From contig JAGHGS010000122.1 of NCBI GenBank assembly GCA_017888105.1, forward strand, positions 1-11,544: a stretch of DNA of 11,544 bases, read 5' to 3'. Positions 5,094 through 11,544 of this stretch are shown here, in pieces. How positions within the stretch are numbered: position 1 is the stretch's first letter; the number at the start of each line of letters is the position of its first letter. Made by a program: the position numbers and the translations under genes. This DNA comes from Bacilli bacterium (GTDB lineage: Bacteria > Bacillota_I > Bacilli_A > RF39 > UBA660). The notes below the pieces were generated by a model. That model searched no databases. It was not told where the DNA came from and was given only the letters and a program-made list of their open reading frames with translations.

Positions 5094-5973
5094 ATGGAAG
5101 TAGATTTTTAACTAGATTTTCTGTTTTAAACATATAGTCTAGTTTTTTTCTTATTTCTTTTGTTACATTTATTTCTCTTCCTTCTAAATTGACGATGGGA
5201 GGAATACTGATTACGATAAAAAATAAATGTTTTTCATTGGAATTTAGTGGGTAACTTCTAAAATATCTTTCTAAAATTGGTTCAAAATTTAAATTCATAC
5301 ATTCTTTTTCATAAAAGCCAATTAAATCTAAGACTGGTGAATCTATTTTGGATTTTTCCCAACTAATTAAATATTCTCTATTATTTTTAATGAAATGGTC
5401 GGTTTCCAAATTATTGTGAATGAAAGCTACTCTGGTCTTTTGTTCTTCTTTTGTGTGATCAAACCACTCATCTAATTCTTTATTGCAAAATTCGATTGCT
5501 TCAAATATTTTATAAATATTTCGCATCAATAAATAATGACTAGGTGATGGATATATTTCTTCTAATAGCTTTTCATATAAAAAATTATAATAATTTTCGG
5601 TATAGACAATATTATCTTTTAAGTTTTCATAGATTTCTTTATATTTATCTATCGTTACTTCTTTATAGTAAGTTGTTTTATTGTGAAGAAGTGCGACTAA
5701 ATCGATCATATCCATTGCTTTTTGTTCTTTGGGCATTGGTATGTCTTCTACATATTCAAATACATTAACATCTGCACGGTCTTCTAAAGCTAGTTTAGGA
5801 AAATAATCAAAGTTACGACTCATTAAATATTCGTAAGCACGAGATACTTTATTATCTTTTCGTTCCTTTACTACAAAAGTACCACTTGTGGAATCAAGAA
5901 TTGTGACATTTTTCTTTTTTGTTAAACGGTAAGGTTTAAATTTCCTTTTTAATACTTCAAGAGCATTATTCAT
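5074..5973 (-). CDS. ysxE: YsxE-type spore coat protein (CotS family, APH-like fold)
   Basis: 299 aa. An N-lobe with the strand TFVVKER (Lys37 as candidate ATP-site lysine) is followed by FEYVEDIPMP, DLVALLHNKT, a helical middle, then AFIHNNLETDHFI (183-195) and YLISWEKSKIDSPVLDLIGFYEK. The last two correspond to HGDLHxxN and IDWxxAxxGDPxxDL of the aminoglycoside-phosphotransferase fold, with the catalytic Asp position reading Asn and the metal-site Asp reading Ser. I therefore expect a structural or pseudokinase role, though coat kinases of this family are poorly characterised. Its start overlaps the end of spoVID by 8 bp (ATGAATAA). The same gene order, spoVID-ysxE, occurs in Bacillus, where both are sigma-E-dependent and act in coat encasement. 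No own promoter is seen. Confidence 0.82.
   Translation of the reverse strand: MNNALEVLKRKFKPYRLTKKKNVTILDSTSGTFVVKERKDNKVSRAYEYLMSRNFDYFPKLALEDRADVNVFEYVEDIPMPKEQKAMDMIDLVALLHNKTTYYKEVTIDKYKEIYENLKDNIVYTENYYNFLYEKLLEEIYPSPSHYLLMRNIYKIFEAIEFCNKELDEWFDHTKEEQKTRVAFIHNNLETDHFIKNNREYLISWEKSKIDSPVLDLIGFYEKECMNLNFEPILERYFRSYPLNSNEKHLFFIVISIPPIVNLEGREINVTKEIRKKLDYMFKTENLVKNLLPSNIEDR
5110..5149 (+). terminator. possible terminator of the small membrane protein gene
   Basis: AACTAGA (5110-5116) pairs with TCTAGTT (5138-5144) over 7 bp, followed by five more T's. The 21-nt loop contains the further dyad TGTTTTAAACA. It lies inside the convergent ysxE coding end. Moderate stem strength makes this tentative. 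Confidence 0.45.
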
Positions 5974-6634
5974 TTGATTCTGGTATAATTATTTTATCTC
6001 CCGCGGTAATATTTGATAAATCATTATAATCTTGTAATATGTTTAAGTTGGAATTATACATCGTACAGATTGTTTCAACACTTTCTCCATCACTTACCAT
6101 ATGAATATGATAGGTAGCATATTCATTTCCTTCACTTTTTATACTTTTTATAATGGTATCTTCACTCTCTCTTTCTTCTTCTATTTCTAATTCGTCTACT
6201 TCTTCGGTACTTTCTTCGTTTCTCTCTTCTGGTTTTGATAAGTCTTCTTCCTCTAAAAAAGCATTATTAACATCTTGAAATAATGGTTCTTCTTCTGGTT
6301 CTTCTTCTATTTCTTTTAAACTTGCAATAACATTGAAATCAATATTGACTCTTAAAATACTTCCTTCTATCACTTCATAAGTAAAATCTTCAATCATAAA
6401 TTCAATTGTATCCACATCTACATTTTCTGTCAAATCAATTTCAAAGGGTAATATATAAGAAAACGGTTCTTTATTTACACTGACTTCGTGGCTTTTAAAA
6501 TCTCCTGATACAATAAAATTTCCTTTCAATGTTCCCTCTTCTACTTTTGTTTCATGTTCTAGACTTATTGATGTTATTTCACTTACCTTTTTTTCAAAAT
6601 CAATATCTTTTGTAAATGGTATTTTACAATTCAT
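5966..6634 (-). CDS. spoVID: SpoVID-like spore coat encasement protein with LysM domain
   Basis: 222 aa. Residues 1-105 form a beta-rich domain starting PFTKDIDFEKKVSEITSISL, comparable to the SpoVID N-terminal domain that opens with an acidic stretch then ELLSISLDP. Residues 107-160 are a very acidic Glu-rich linker. Residues 173-218 are a LysM module (HIHMVSDGESVETICTMYN...L.DYNDLSNITAGDKIIIP). In Bacillus, SpoVID sits on the forespore surface, binds SafA and drives coat encasement, and its LysM contacts lipid II. This copy is far shorter than the roughly 575-aa B. subtilis protein, mainly through a reduced linker. The next gene is ysxE, the same pairing as in Bacillus, which is the strongest support. 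The start follows AGGAGAT. A sigma-E-like promoter precedes it. The clostridial analogue SipL has repeated SPOCS domains, which do not fit here. Confidence 0.8.
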   Translation of the reverse strand: MNCKIPFTKDIDFEKKVSEITSISLEHETKVEEGTLKGNFIVSGDFKSHEVSVNKEPFSYILPFEIDLTENVDVDTIEFMIEDFTYEVIEGSILRVNIDFNVIASLKEIEEEPEEEPLFQDVNNAFLEEEDLSKPEERNEESTEEVDELEIEEERESEDTIIKSIKSEGNEYATYHIHMVSDGESVETICTMYNSNLNILQDYNDLSNITAGDKIIIPESNE

Positions 6635-6652
6635 TCAATCATCTCCTAAGAA

Positions 6653-6680
6653 ATTCTATGATTTTTTTTCATTTATATTC
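6653..6680 (-). promoter_or_regulatory. sigma-E-like promoter of spoVID-ysxE
   Basis: On the minus strand GAATATA (6674-6680; consensus KMATATT, 6 of 7) and CATAGAAT (6653-6660; consensus CATACAMT, 7 of 8) are separated by 13 bp. This spacing suits the mother-cell factor sigma-E, which controls spoVID in Bacillus. No sigma-A-like pair competes at this position. The -10 ends 18 nt before ATG. Confidence 0.55.
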
Positions 6681-6749
6681 AAAAAATGATTTGAAATTCC
6701 TTTTATAGTAGTAATTTGTATTATTTTCTTATTGAAAATCATTCTTACA

Positions 6750-6778
6750 TTGACTTTTTGCATATAATATGTTAAAGT
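6750..6778 (+). promoter_or_regulatory. candidate promoter of rpmB
   Basis: TTGACT (6750-6755) and TAAAGT (6773-6778) have 17-bp spacing. A better -10, TATAAT (6763-6768), lies between them but has no -35 at a usable distance. Either way the transcript would begin about 25-35 nt before the ribosome binding region. Confidence 0.4.
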
Positions 6779-6809
6779 TTTTAAGTAAGAAATTTATGGA
6801 GGTGGCAAA

Positions 6810-6971
6810 ATGGCTAAGAAAGTTACAACAAAGAAACCTTTAACAGGGAATAAAAGAAGTCATGCACTTAATGCAACTAAAATGAAACAAAAACCTAATA
6901 TTCAAAAAAAGACTATTAATGGAACTAAAGTAAGAATCAGTGCTAGAGAAGCTAGAACTATGGAAAAATAA
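6810..6971 (+). CDS. rpmB: 50S ribosomal protein L28, short form
   Basis: 53 aa, starting MAKKVTTKKPLTGNKRSHAL. The L28 core TGNxRSHAxNxTK is clear, followed by PNIQKKTINGTKVRISAREART, equivalent to PNLQKVR...GK.KKVWVSARALKS of other L28 proteins. L28 is a small basic protein of the large subunit. The usual length is about 60-64 aa. Here the N-terminal CxxTG segment, which in many L28 proteins provides a zinc or pseudo-zinc cysteine, is missing, as are a few residues before the C-terminal helix, and there is no cysteine at all. The ribosome site GGAGGTGG lies 6-8 bases before ATG. It stands alone between spoVID (divergent) and the transporter operon (convergent), and ends in a terminator. Confidence 0.9.
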   Translation: MAKKVTTKKPLTGNKRSHALNATKMKQKPNIQKKTINGTKVRISAREARTMEK

Positions 6972-6992
6972 CACATCAAAAGATGTGTTTTT
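6971..6992 (+). terminator. intrinsic terminator of rpmB, possibly bidirectional
   Basis: ACACATC (6971-6977) pairs with GATGTGT (6982-6988) around an AAAA loop, then TTTT. The stem starts at the last base of the TAA stop. On the minus strand the stem is followed by TATTTTTC, so it may also end the transporter operon, whose stop codon is at 6999-7001. Confidence 0.82.
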
Positions 6993-6998
6993 ATATGT

Positions 6999-8564
6999 TT
7001 AATTATGAAGCAGATTATGTTGTTTTAAAAAGTTTGAAGCTACTTCTCTTGGTTGCCATTTTTCTTCATCCACTAAATAATTTAATTCTCTCATTACATT
7101 ATCATTTAAATAATGACTTAATTCTTCTAATAAAGGAATGATTTCTGGGAATTCTTCTAAAATACGATTATTAGCGATTGGAATGGCTTGATAAGGTAAA
7201 AAGAAGTTTTTGTCATCTTCTAAAACAACTAAATCATATTTTTTTAATAAGCCATCGGTTGAATAAGCATCGATTACATCACTTTCCTTATTTATTAGAG
7301 CTAAATATCTTGGTGCTCCATCTAGGGCAATAATATCTTTAAATGCGAATGGATAAGCTTCTTTTAAACCTAACCAACAATCCTTTCTTTCCATAAATAC
7401 TAAGGTTGGTGAAAAGATTAATTCATTAGATACCGCACTTAAATCGCTAATTGTTTTTAAATTGTATTTTTGCTGCGTTTCTTTGGTTACGGCTAAAGTA
7501 TATGTATTGTTAAAATTTAGGTCATTTAACACATTTAAATCATACTTTTCTTTCATTTCTTGTTTTGATATTTGATATACTTCTTCTACGTTTGTATTCG
7601 GTTCTTTTTTTAGGACACTTCCATAAATTGTTCCGGTATAATCTACGTATAAATCAATGTCATCTTGTTTTATTGCTGATAAAACAATACTGGATGAACC
7701 AAGAGATAATTTTTGTTTTACACTAATATCTGTTCGATCTTCAATTAAATCTTTTATCATATAAGATAATATTTCTTGTTCCGTAAAATCCATACTTCCT
7801 ATGGTTATTTCTCTATCATTTTTTCCTTGAAAAAACGTTGGGAATATTAAGAGTACAATAAGTAATATACCTACTATTATTAGAATTATTTTTTGCGTTT
7901 TTTCCCTTTTAAAAAAGCCTTTTTTGGTTTTATCTTTATTATATTTAGGAGTAACTAAATTTTCAATAATTCCTAGCACATAGTCAATAAATAAAGCTAA
8001 TAAACAGGCTGGAATCGCTCCGGATAATATTTGGTAATTATTAATTGAGCGAATTCCTGAATATACTAGATATCCTAGACCTCCGGCTCCACAAAATGCT
8101 GCTAGAGTCATTAAGCCTACCGCACTAACTGCTGAAATACGAATTCCACTCATAATTACTGGTAAAGCTAGAGGAATTTGGACTTTTGTTAGTATTTGCC
8201 ATTTAGTTAATCCTATTCCGGTTGCTGCTTCTATCATTTGCGGATTTATGTTAGCAATTCCAGTATATGTATTTTTTATAATTGGTAATAAAGAATATAG
8301 AACTACCATTAAAATGGCTGGAATAGTTCCAATTCCTAAAAATGGTATGGTAAAGCCAAGTAAAGCCATAGAGGGAATTGCCTGTAAAACATTAGCAAAA
8401 GCTAAAATTGGTCGTTCTAATTTTTTAACATAACAAATTAATATTCCTATGGGTATACCAATTAAAATAGCTATTAAAACAGATAATGACGTCAATTTGA
8501 TATGTTCGATTAGAAGATCTATTATTTCGGATGAATTAGAAAGTATATAGTTTAAAAATGTCAC
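6999..8564 (-). CDS. OpuC-type ABC importer: fused permease and substrate-binding protein
   Basis: 521 aa, two parts fused. Residues 1-205 are a permease with about five to six membrane helices and the ATPase-contacting EAA loop (EAATGIGLTKWQILTKVQIPLALP split across 112-135). Residues 225-245 are a further membrane helix that tethers residues 250-515, an OpuAC/ProX-type binding domain on the outer face (ITIGSMDFTEQEILSYMI, GSSSIVLSAIKQDDIDLYVDYTGTIY, ALDGAPRYLALINKESDVIDAYSTDGLL, LEDDKNFFLPYQAIP). The family imports glycine betaine, choline, carnitine or related quaternary amines for osmoprotection. The same fused layout is also found in the ergothioneine importer EgtU, so the substrate is open. 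The GTG start (8562-8564) overlaps the ATPase stop TAG by one base and follows GGTGAA; no ATG nearby is credible. Tight coupling implies one complex. Confidence 0.92.
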   Translation of the reverse strand: MTFLNYILSNSSEIIDLLIEHIKLTSLSVLIAILIGIPIGILICYVKKLERPILAFANVLQAIPSMALLGFTIPFLGIGTIPAILMVVLYSLLPIIKNTYTGIANINPQMIEAATGIGLTKWQILTKVQIPLALPVIMSGIRISAVSAVGLMTLAAFCGAGGLGYLVYSGIRSINNYQILSGAIPACLLALFIDYVLGIIENLVTPKYNKDKTKKGFFKREKTQKIILIIVGILLIVLLIFPTFFQGKNDREITIGSMDFTEQEILSYMIKDLIEDRTDISVKQKLSLGSSSIVLSAIKQDDIDLYVDYTGTIYGSVLKKEPNTNVEEVYQISKQEMKEKYDLNVLNDLNFNNTYTLAVTKETQQKYNLKTISDLSAVSNELIFSPTLVFMERKDCWLGLKEAYPFAFKDIIALDGAPRYLALINKESDVIDAYSTDGLLKKYDLVVLEDDKNFFLPYQAIPIANNRILEEFPEIIPLLEELSHYLNDNVMRELNYLVDEEKWQPREVASNFLKQHNLLHN

Positions 8565-9688
8565 TATTCTTCACCATCTTTCAAAAATTGTTTACTCATG
8601 TATGTTAAAAGTGTACTTCTAGTAATTAGTCCTTTTAATTTTCCTTTTTTGTCTATTACTGGCATCGTTGTTATTTTTTGTTCATTAATTAGACCAACTA
8701 AATCAATAATAGAATCTTGAGGATGAGTAGCTAGAAAATCTTTTTCGATAAAGTCTTGGGCTTTTTTATCATAATCGGTAATACCCGCTATATTGGAAGC
8801 ATAAAGAATTCCTAATAAAACATTATTTTCATCTACTACCATTAGAGTATCTACTTTCATCATGCGCATTTTATTTAAGCAGTAAAAAATAGAATATTCA
8901 GGGCTACACGTTACTGGATGAGTAATCATAATATCTTCTACCTTTATTAATTCTGGGGATGACCATATTCTTTTGGTACCTACAAATTCTTTTACATAAT
9001 CATTCGCTGGAGCTTTTAAAATCATTTCTGGTGTATCATATTGGATGATATGACCACTTTCTAATATAGCGATTTTATCTGCTAGTTTAATTGCTTCATC
9101 CATATCATGTGTTACAAAGACAATCGTTTTTTTGTGCTTATTTTGAATTTTTATTAACTCATCTTGTAAAGACAATCTGGTTACTGGGTCTAAGGCACTA
9201 AATGGTTCATCCATTAAAATAATGTTAGGGTCTGTTGCAAATGCTCTAGCGATACCAATTCTTTGTTGTTGCCCTCCCGATAATTCACTTGGATATCTTT
9301 TTAAATACTCACTTGGATTTAGGTCAATCATGTTCATTAATTCTAATGTTTTCTTTTCCATTGTTGTTTTTGGTACTTTTTCAATTCGAGGAATAATTTC
9401 AATATTTTCTTCTATGGTCATATGTGGAAATAGTCCAGTTTGTTGGATGACATAACCAATACTTCTTCTTAGTTTAATAGGGTCTTGTTTTAAAATATTT
9501 CTCCCATTAATGGTGATTGTTCCTGAAGTTGGTTCGTTTAGGCGGTTAATCATCTTTAATAAAGTAGTCTTTCCACATCCACTTTCTCCGATTAAACAAG
9601 TAATTTTATTTTTTTCGATTTCAATATTAATATTGTCTAAAATCTTTTTATTTCCAAAAGATTTTGATACATTTTTAAAACAAATCAT
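8564..9688 (-). CDS. OpuC-type ABC importer ATPase with two CBS domains
   Basis: 374 aa. The nucleotide-binding domain spans about 1-240: Walker A GESGCGKT (34-41), Q-loop at Gln82-83, signature LSGGQQQR (136-143), Walker B IILMDE (156-161), D-loop SALD and switch His194. Residues about 250-370 are two CBS modules (KVEDIMITHPVT...LMVVDENNVLLGILY and FLATHPQDSIIDLV...MPVIDKKGKLKGLITRS). In OpuA/OpuC systems such CBS pairs sense ionic strength or cyclic di-AMP and gate transport. Length and order match OpuCA/ProV. It powers the fused permease/binding protein encoded immediately downstream. The ribosome site AAAGGAG lies about 10 bases before ATG. It begins 20 bp after the deacetylase stop codon with no obvious promoter between, so the three genes are probably one transcript. 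Confidence 0.95.
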   Translation of the reverse strand: MICFKNVSKSFGNKKILDNINIEIEKNKITCLIGESGCGKTTLLKMINRLNEPTSGTITINGRNILKQDPIKLRRSIGYVIQQTGLFPHMTIEENIEIIPRIEKVPKTTMEKKTLELMNMIDLNPSEYLKRYPSELSGGQQQRIGIARAFATDPNIILMDEPFSALDPVTRLSLQDELIKIQNKHKKTIVFVTHDMDEAIKLADKIAILESGHIIQYDTPEMILKAPANDYVKEFVGTKRIWSSPELIKVEDIMITHPVTCSPEYSIFYCLNKMRMMKVDTLMVVDENNVLLGILYASNIAGITDYDKKAQDFIEKDFLATHPQDSIIDLVGLINEQKITTMPVIDKKGKLKGLITRSTLLTYMSKQFLKDGEE

Positions 9689-9708
9689 TTCTTTTCACTC
9701 CTTTAAAT

Positions 9709-11076
9709 TTAAAAACTAAAGTAAGATTTTGTTTTATCTAAATTGATACCTTTCAATTCAATCATTTCTTCTATACTTACAAAAGCATATTCATCTTTTA
9801 GTTCTTCCATAGCAAGTAAAGCTCCTTCTACGGAAGTATTATAAATATCATGAAGTAAGATAATTGCTCCATCATGGGCATGTGAAACAATATTATCTTT
9901 TATTTTTTCAGCATCTTTATATTTCCAATCTTCTGTATCTACATCCCACAAAATGGTATACATGTTACTTAATTCTTTAATGTGGGCATTGGTATTTCCA
10001 TATGGTGCTCTTAAATATTTAGGACGAACTCCTAAAATATTTTCTATAGCATTGTTGGTATTATTTATTTCTTTCATAATGTCATAGTCTTCTAATTGAT
10101 ATAAATTTAAATGACTATAGGTATGACTTCCAATGGTATTTCCCATTTCATAAGCTCTTTTTAAAGTACTACTATAAGTATTTACTCGACTACCTAAAAC
10201 AAAGAAGGTTACGCGAGCATCATATTTTTCTAAATTGTCTAATAATTTATTTGTTGGAGCATCACTTGGGCCATCATCAAAAGTAAAAGCTAATAATTTT
10301 TTATCCTTAAACTTGCTTAAATCTCTTTTTACCGGTTCTTTTACATCTATTACTGGTTCTTCTAGTGTTAAATATTCACTTTTAATAATCCTTTTTAATT
10401 CTTCAGCTGGAATTAGAATATTAATTTCTCCATCAGAATGAGGTCCTACTTGATATGGAACAAAACGTAATAATAATCCTTCTTTTGTAATATTAAAATG
10501 AGAGAAATTTTTTAAATTTGCACTGGTTCCTTCTTTCACCCATTCTTCTTCATATTCTTGATTATTATCTTTATAATATTTTATTGTGTAATAATAGGCC
10601 AGATTCGATAAATCGGTTAGTTTATCGGTTTCTAAAAAATTTTCTAAAGTTACTTTTTCTCCGGTTTTTGGATCATAATAATAAGATTGATCTTCCCTGT
10701 TATAATGGGCACCTCCAGTAAAAGAATAGATACTTATATGTAGTGCTTGGTAATTAAATAATTCTTCTAAAGTATATGTGATCGATAAATCAAATTTTGT
10801 CTGTGTTATTTCTTTTAATTCTTCAGCTGTAGTTAAAAATTCTTCTTTTTTATTTTTTATATAATCCGTTACCTCTTTTTCTATTTCTTTATTCTCTACT
10901 TTGGGATAATCTATTTTTAATGTATAGTTTGATTCTTCTTTTATTTCATGAACTTCAAATTCCGATGTTTTATCTTTGTGAATAAATGTGAGAGAACATA
11001 AAACAATTCCAATAATTAAAATGCTAAATATTACTTTTGCAGTATTCGTTAATTTTAATTTTTTACTTCTTTTCAT
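9709..11076 (-). CDS. membrane-anchored polysaccharide deacetylase, PdaC-like
   Basis: 455 aa. A basic N-terminus and one membrane helix (about 13-31) anchor an extracellular protein. Residues about 40-235 match the DUF4163 plus DUF3298/RsiV-type region (ISIYSFTGGAHYNREDQSYY, DPKTGEKVTLENFL, VGPHSDGEINILIP). Residues 255-445 are a NodB deacetylase domain: motif 1 TFDDGPS with Asp267/Asp268, motif 2 HTYSH with metal ligands His318/His322, motif 3 RAPYG (356-360), motif 4 DVDTEDW (378-384) and motif 5 ILLHD with His409. All catalytic and metal residues are present. Architecture and length match B. subtilis PdaC (467 aa), which deacetylates peptidoglycan and gives lysozyme resistance. That substrate is inferred here. 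The ribosome site GAGGT precedes ATG. It leads the operon with the OpuC-type transporter. Confidence 0.9.
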   Translation of the reverse strand: MKRSKKLKLTNTAKVIFSILIIGIVLCSLTFIHKDKTSEFEVHEIKEESNYTLKIDYPKVENKEIEKEVTDYIKNKKEEFLTTAEELKEITQTKFDLSITYTLEELFNYQALHISIYSFTGGAHYNREDQSYYYDPKTGEKVTLENFLETDKLTDLSNLAYYYTIKYYKDNNQEYEEEWVKEGTSANLKNFSHFNITKEGLLLRFVPYQVGPHSDGEINILIPAEELKRIIKSEYLTLEEPVIDVKEPVKRDLSKFKDKKLLAFTFDDGPSDAPTNKLLDNLEKYDARVTFFVLGSRVNTYSSTLKRAYEMGNTIGSHTYSHLNLYQLEDYDIMKEINNTNNAIENILGVRPKYLRAPYGNTNAHIKELSNMYTILWDVDTEDWKYKDAEKIKDNIVSHAHDGAIILLHDIYNTSVEGALLAMEELKDEYAFVSIEEMIELKGINLDKTKSYFSF

Positions 11077-11092
11077 ATTTTACCTCGAAAAT

Positions 11093-11098
11093 ATTATA
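11093..11098 (-). promoter_or_regulatory. -10 box of the deacetylase-transporter operon
   Basis: Perfect TATAAT on the minus strand ends 16 nt before ATG 11076, the same geometry as other genes in this window. The -35 is weak: TTGTTT (11118-11123) lies 19 bp upstream and inside the preceding terminator's T tract. It may therefore depend on an activator or alternative contacts. Confidence 0.4.
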
Positions 11099-11113
11099 CT
11101 ATAAAAAGAAAAG

Positions 11114-11140
11114 AAAAAAACAAGTGCTAGAGCGCACTTG
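11114..11140 (-). terminator. intrinsic terminator after the ABC-2-like permease gene
   Basis: On the minus strand CAAGTGC (11134-11140) pairs perfectly with GCACTTG (11121-11127) around loop GCTCTA, followed by seven T's (11114-11120). It isolates the deacetylase operon from the upstream gene. Confidence 0.88.
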
Positions 11141-11152
11141 ACATATACTATA

Positions 11153-11544
11153 CTAAAATTCTTTATTTTTATATATTTTACATGAAAAAACATAAGAAAT
11201 ATACAAAATAAGTAGCATTATAATAATTGCTATAGCAATAAGCATAATATAGTTCATTTGCTGTAAATTGCTAAAAAATTCTGCTATTTTTAAGTTTGAA
11301 TTTTCAAATAAAGAAATAACAATTCCTATTAATAAAGATATTCCCATGATGGCAATGAATAATACAATTCTTCCTTTTTGAACCCCAAATTTATAAAAAA
11401 ATGGCATAAGTAAAGCAATTACTAATATTACCCCTATAATGGAAGCTGCTGTTGATGCAAATGTACTCATAAAATCCATATTGGAATTAAACATTGGAAT
11501 GATAAGGGATAAAATTAATCCTATTAGGAATGCTGTAATAATAC
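11153..11544 (-). CDS. C-terminal part of a multi-pass membrane protein, probably an ABC-2 type permease
   Basis: The frame is open from the TAG stop (11153-11155) to the window edge; the in-frame ATG at 11494 is internal, because the bases before it continue a hydrophobic helix (ITAFLIGLILSLIIP). About 130 residues are visible. They contain four membrane helices: one at the edge, then ASIIGVILVIALLMPFFYKFG, GRIVLFIAIMGISLLIGIVI and YIMLIAIAIIIMLLILYISY, ending with a short basic tail KIYKNKEF. The motif PFFYKFGVQKGRI between helices and the Ser/Tyr-containing last helix recall ABC-2 permeases of the ABC2_membrane_5 kind, which pair with a separate ATPase. That partner would lie beyond the window. 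The family call is from general pattern and is moderate. Confidence 0.62.
   Translation of the reverse strand, partial: IITAFLIGLILSLIIPMFNSNMDFMSTFASTAASIIGVILVIALLMPFFYKFGVQKGRIVLFIAIMGISLLIGIVISLFENSNLKIAEFFSNLQQMNYIMLIAIAIIIMLLILYISYVFSCKIYKNKEF

Noticed and set aside
6763..6768. TATAAT upstream of rpmB as the certain -10 box
   Set aside because: No -35 lies 16-18 bp upstream. The TTGACT nearby is only 7 bp away and pairs better with TAAAGT at 6773, so the true start is unresolved.
11134..11142. GCACTTGAC shared by the small-RNA stem (4710-4718), the terminator near 11134 and, in part, the tRNA-Leu leader (84-90)
   Set aside because: Short shared words are expected by chance at this length, and CAAGTGC-type stems are common in low-GC terminators. 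Three partial copies do not establish a repeat family.

Overview
The window comes from a very AT-rich Bacillota genome that uses the standard code: UGA ends two genes and Trp is UGG, which argues against Mycoplasma/Spiroplasma. The spore-coat genes have Bacilli-type counterparts: spoVID next to ysxE, a YutH-like protein, and yutD near an Nfu gene. I infer an endospore-forming, or formerly spore-forming, member of Bacilli sensu lato, perhaps an Erysipelotrichia-like or Mollicutes-adjacent gut lineage. No ribosomal RNA gene or single diagnostic marker is present, so the placement is tentative.

Layout. Positions 1-675 hold tRNAs: the 3'-truncated tRNA-Leu(UAA) on the minus strand, then a plus-strand array Ser(UGA)-fMet(CAU)-Asp(GUC)-Phe(GAA) with a near-ideal promoter and a terminator. 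Positions 709-1359 hold a divergent pair, a YugI/GSP13-type S1-domain RNA-binding protein and an Nfu-type iron-sulfur scaffold. Positions 1361-4571 are a minus-strand run: a tail-anchored membrane protein of unknown function, YutD, a Pro/Thr-rich coiled-coil protein of unknown function, then (after a terminator) a YutH/CotS-family spore-coat protein. Positions 4572-4907 have no protein gene. They contain a self-contained minus-strand unit, with sigma-A promoter, 5' hairpin and 14-bp terminator hairpin, that looks like an undescribed small RNA of about 88 nt. A 61-aa two-helix membrane protein follows on the plus strand, tail to tail with the operon spoVID-ysxE, which has a sigma-E-like promoter. 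A very short ribosomal protein L28 gene lies divergent from spoVID.

Positions 6999-11076 read as one minus-strand unit: a PdaC-like membrane-anchored polysaccharide deacetylase, then an OpuC-type ABC importer made of a CBS-domain ATPase and a fused permease/substrate-binding protein. The substrate could be betaine/choline/carnitine or, by architecture, ergothioneine. At the right edge is the C-terminal part of a multi-pass membrane protein, probably an ABC-2 permease, with its own terminator.

Themes. Spore coat assembly is the main one: SpoVID, YsxE, YutH and possibly the small membrane protein. Stress and envelope physiology is the second: osmolyte-type uptake, peptidoglycan deacetylase, S1 stress protein. 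Initiation regions are very compact. In seven of eight genes with a candidate -10 box, the box ends 15-18 nt before the start codon, so the Shine-Dalgarno sequence would sit at the very 5' end of the mRNA. Three apparent GTG starts lie in or beside the Shine-Dalgarno sequence and are corrected here to downstream ATGs.
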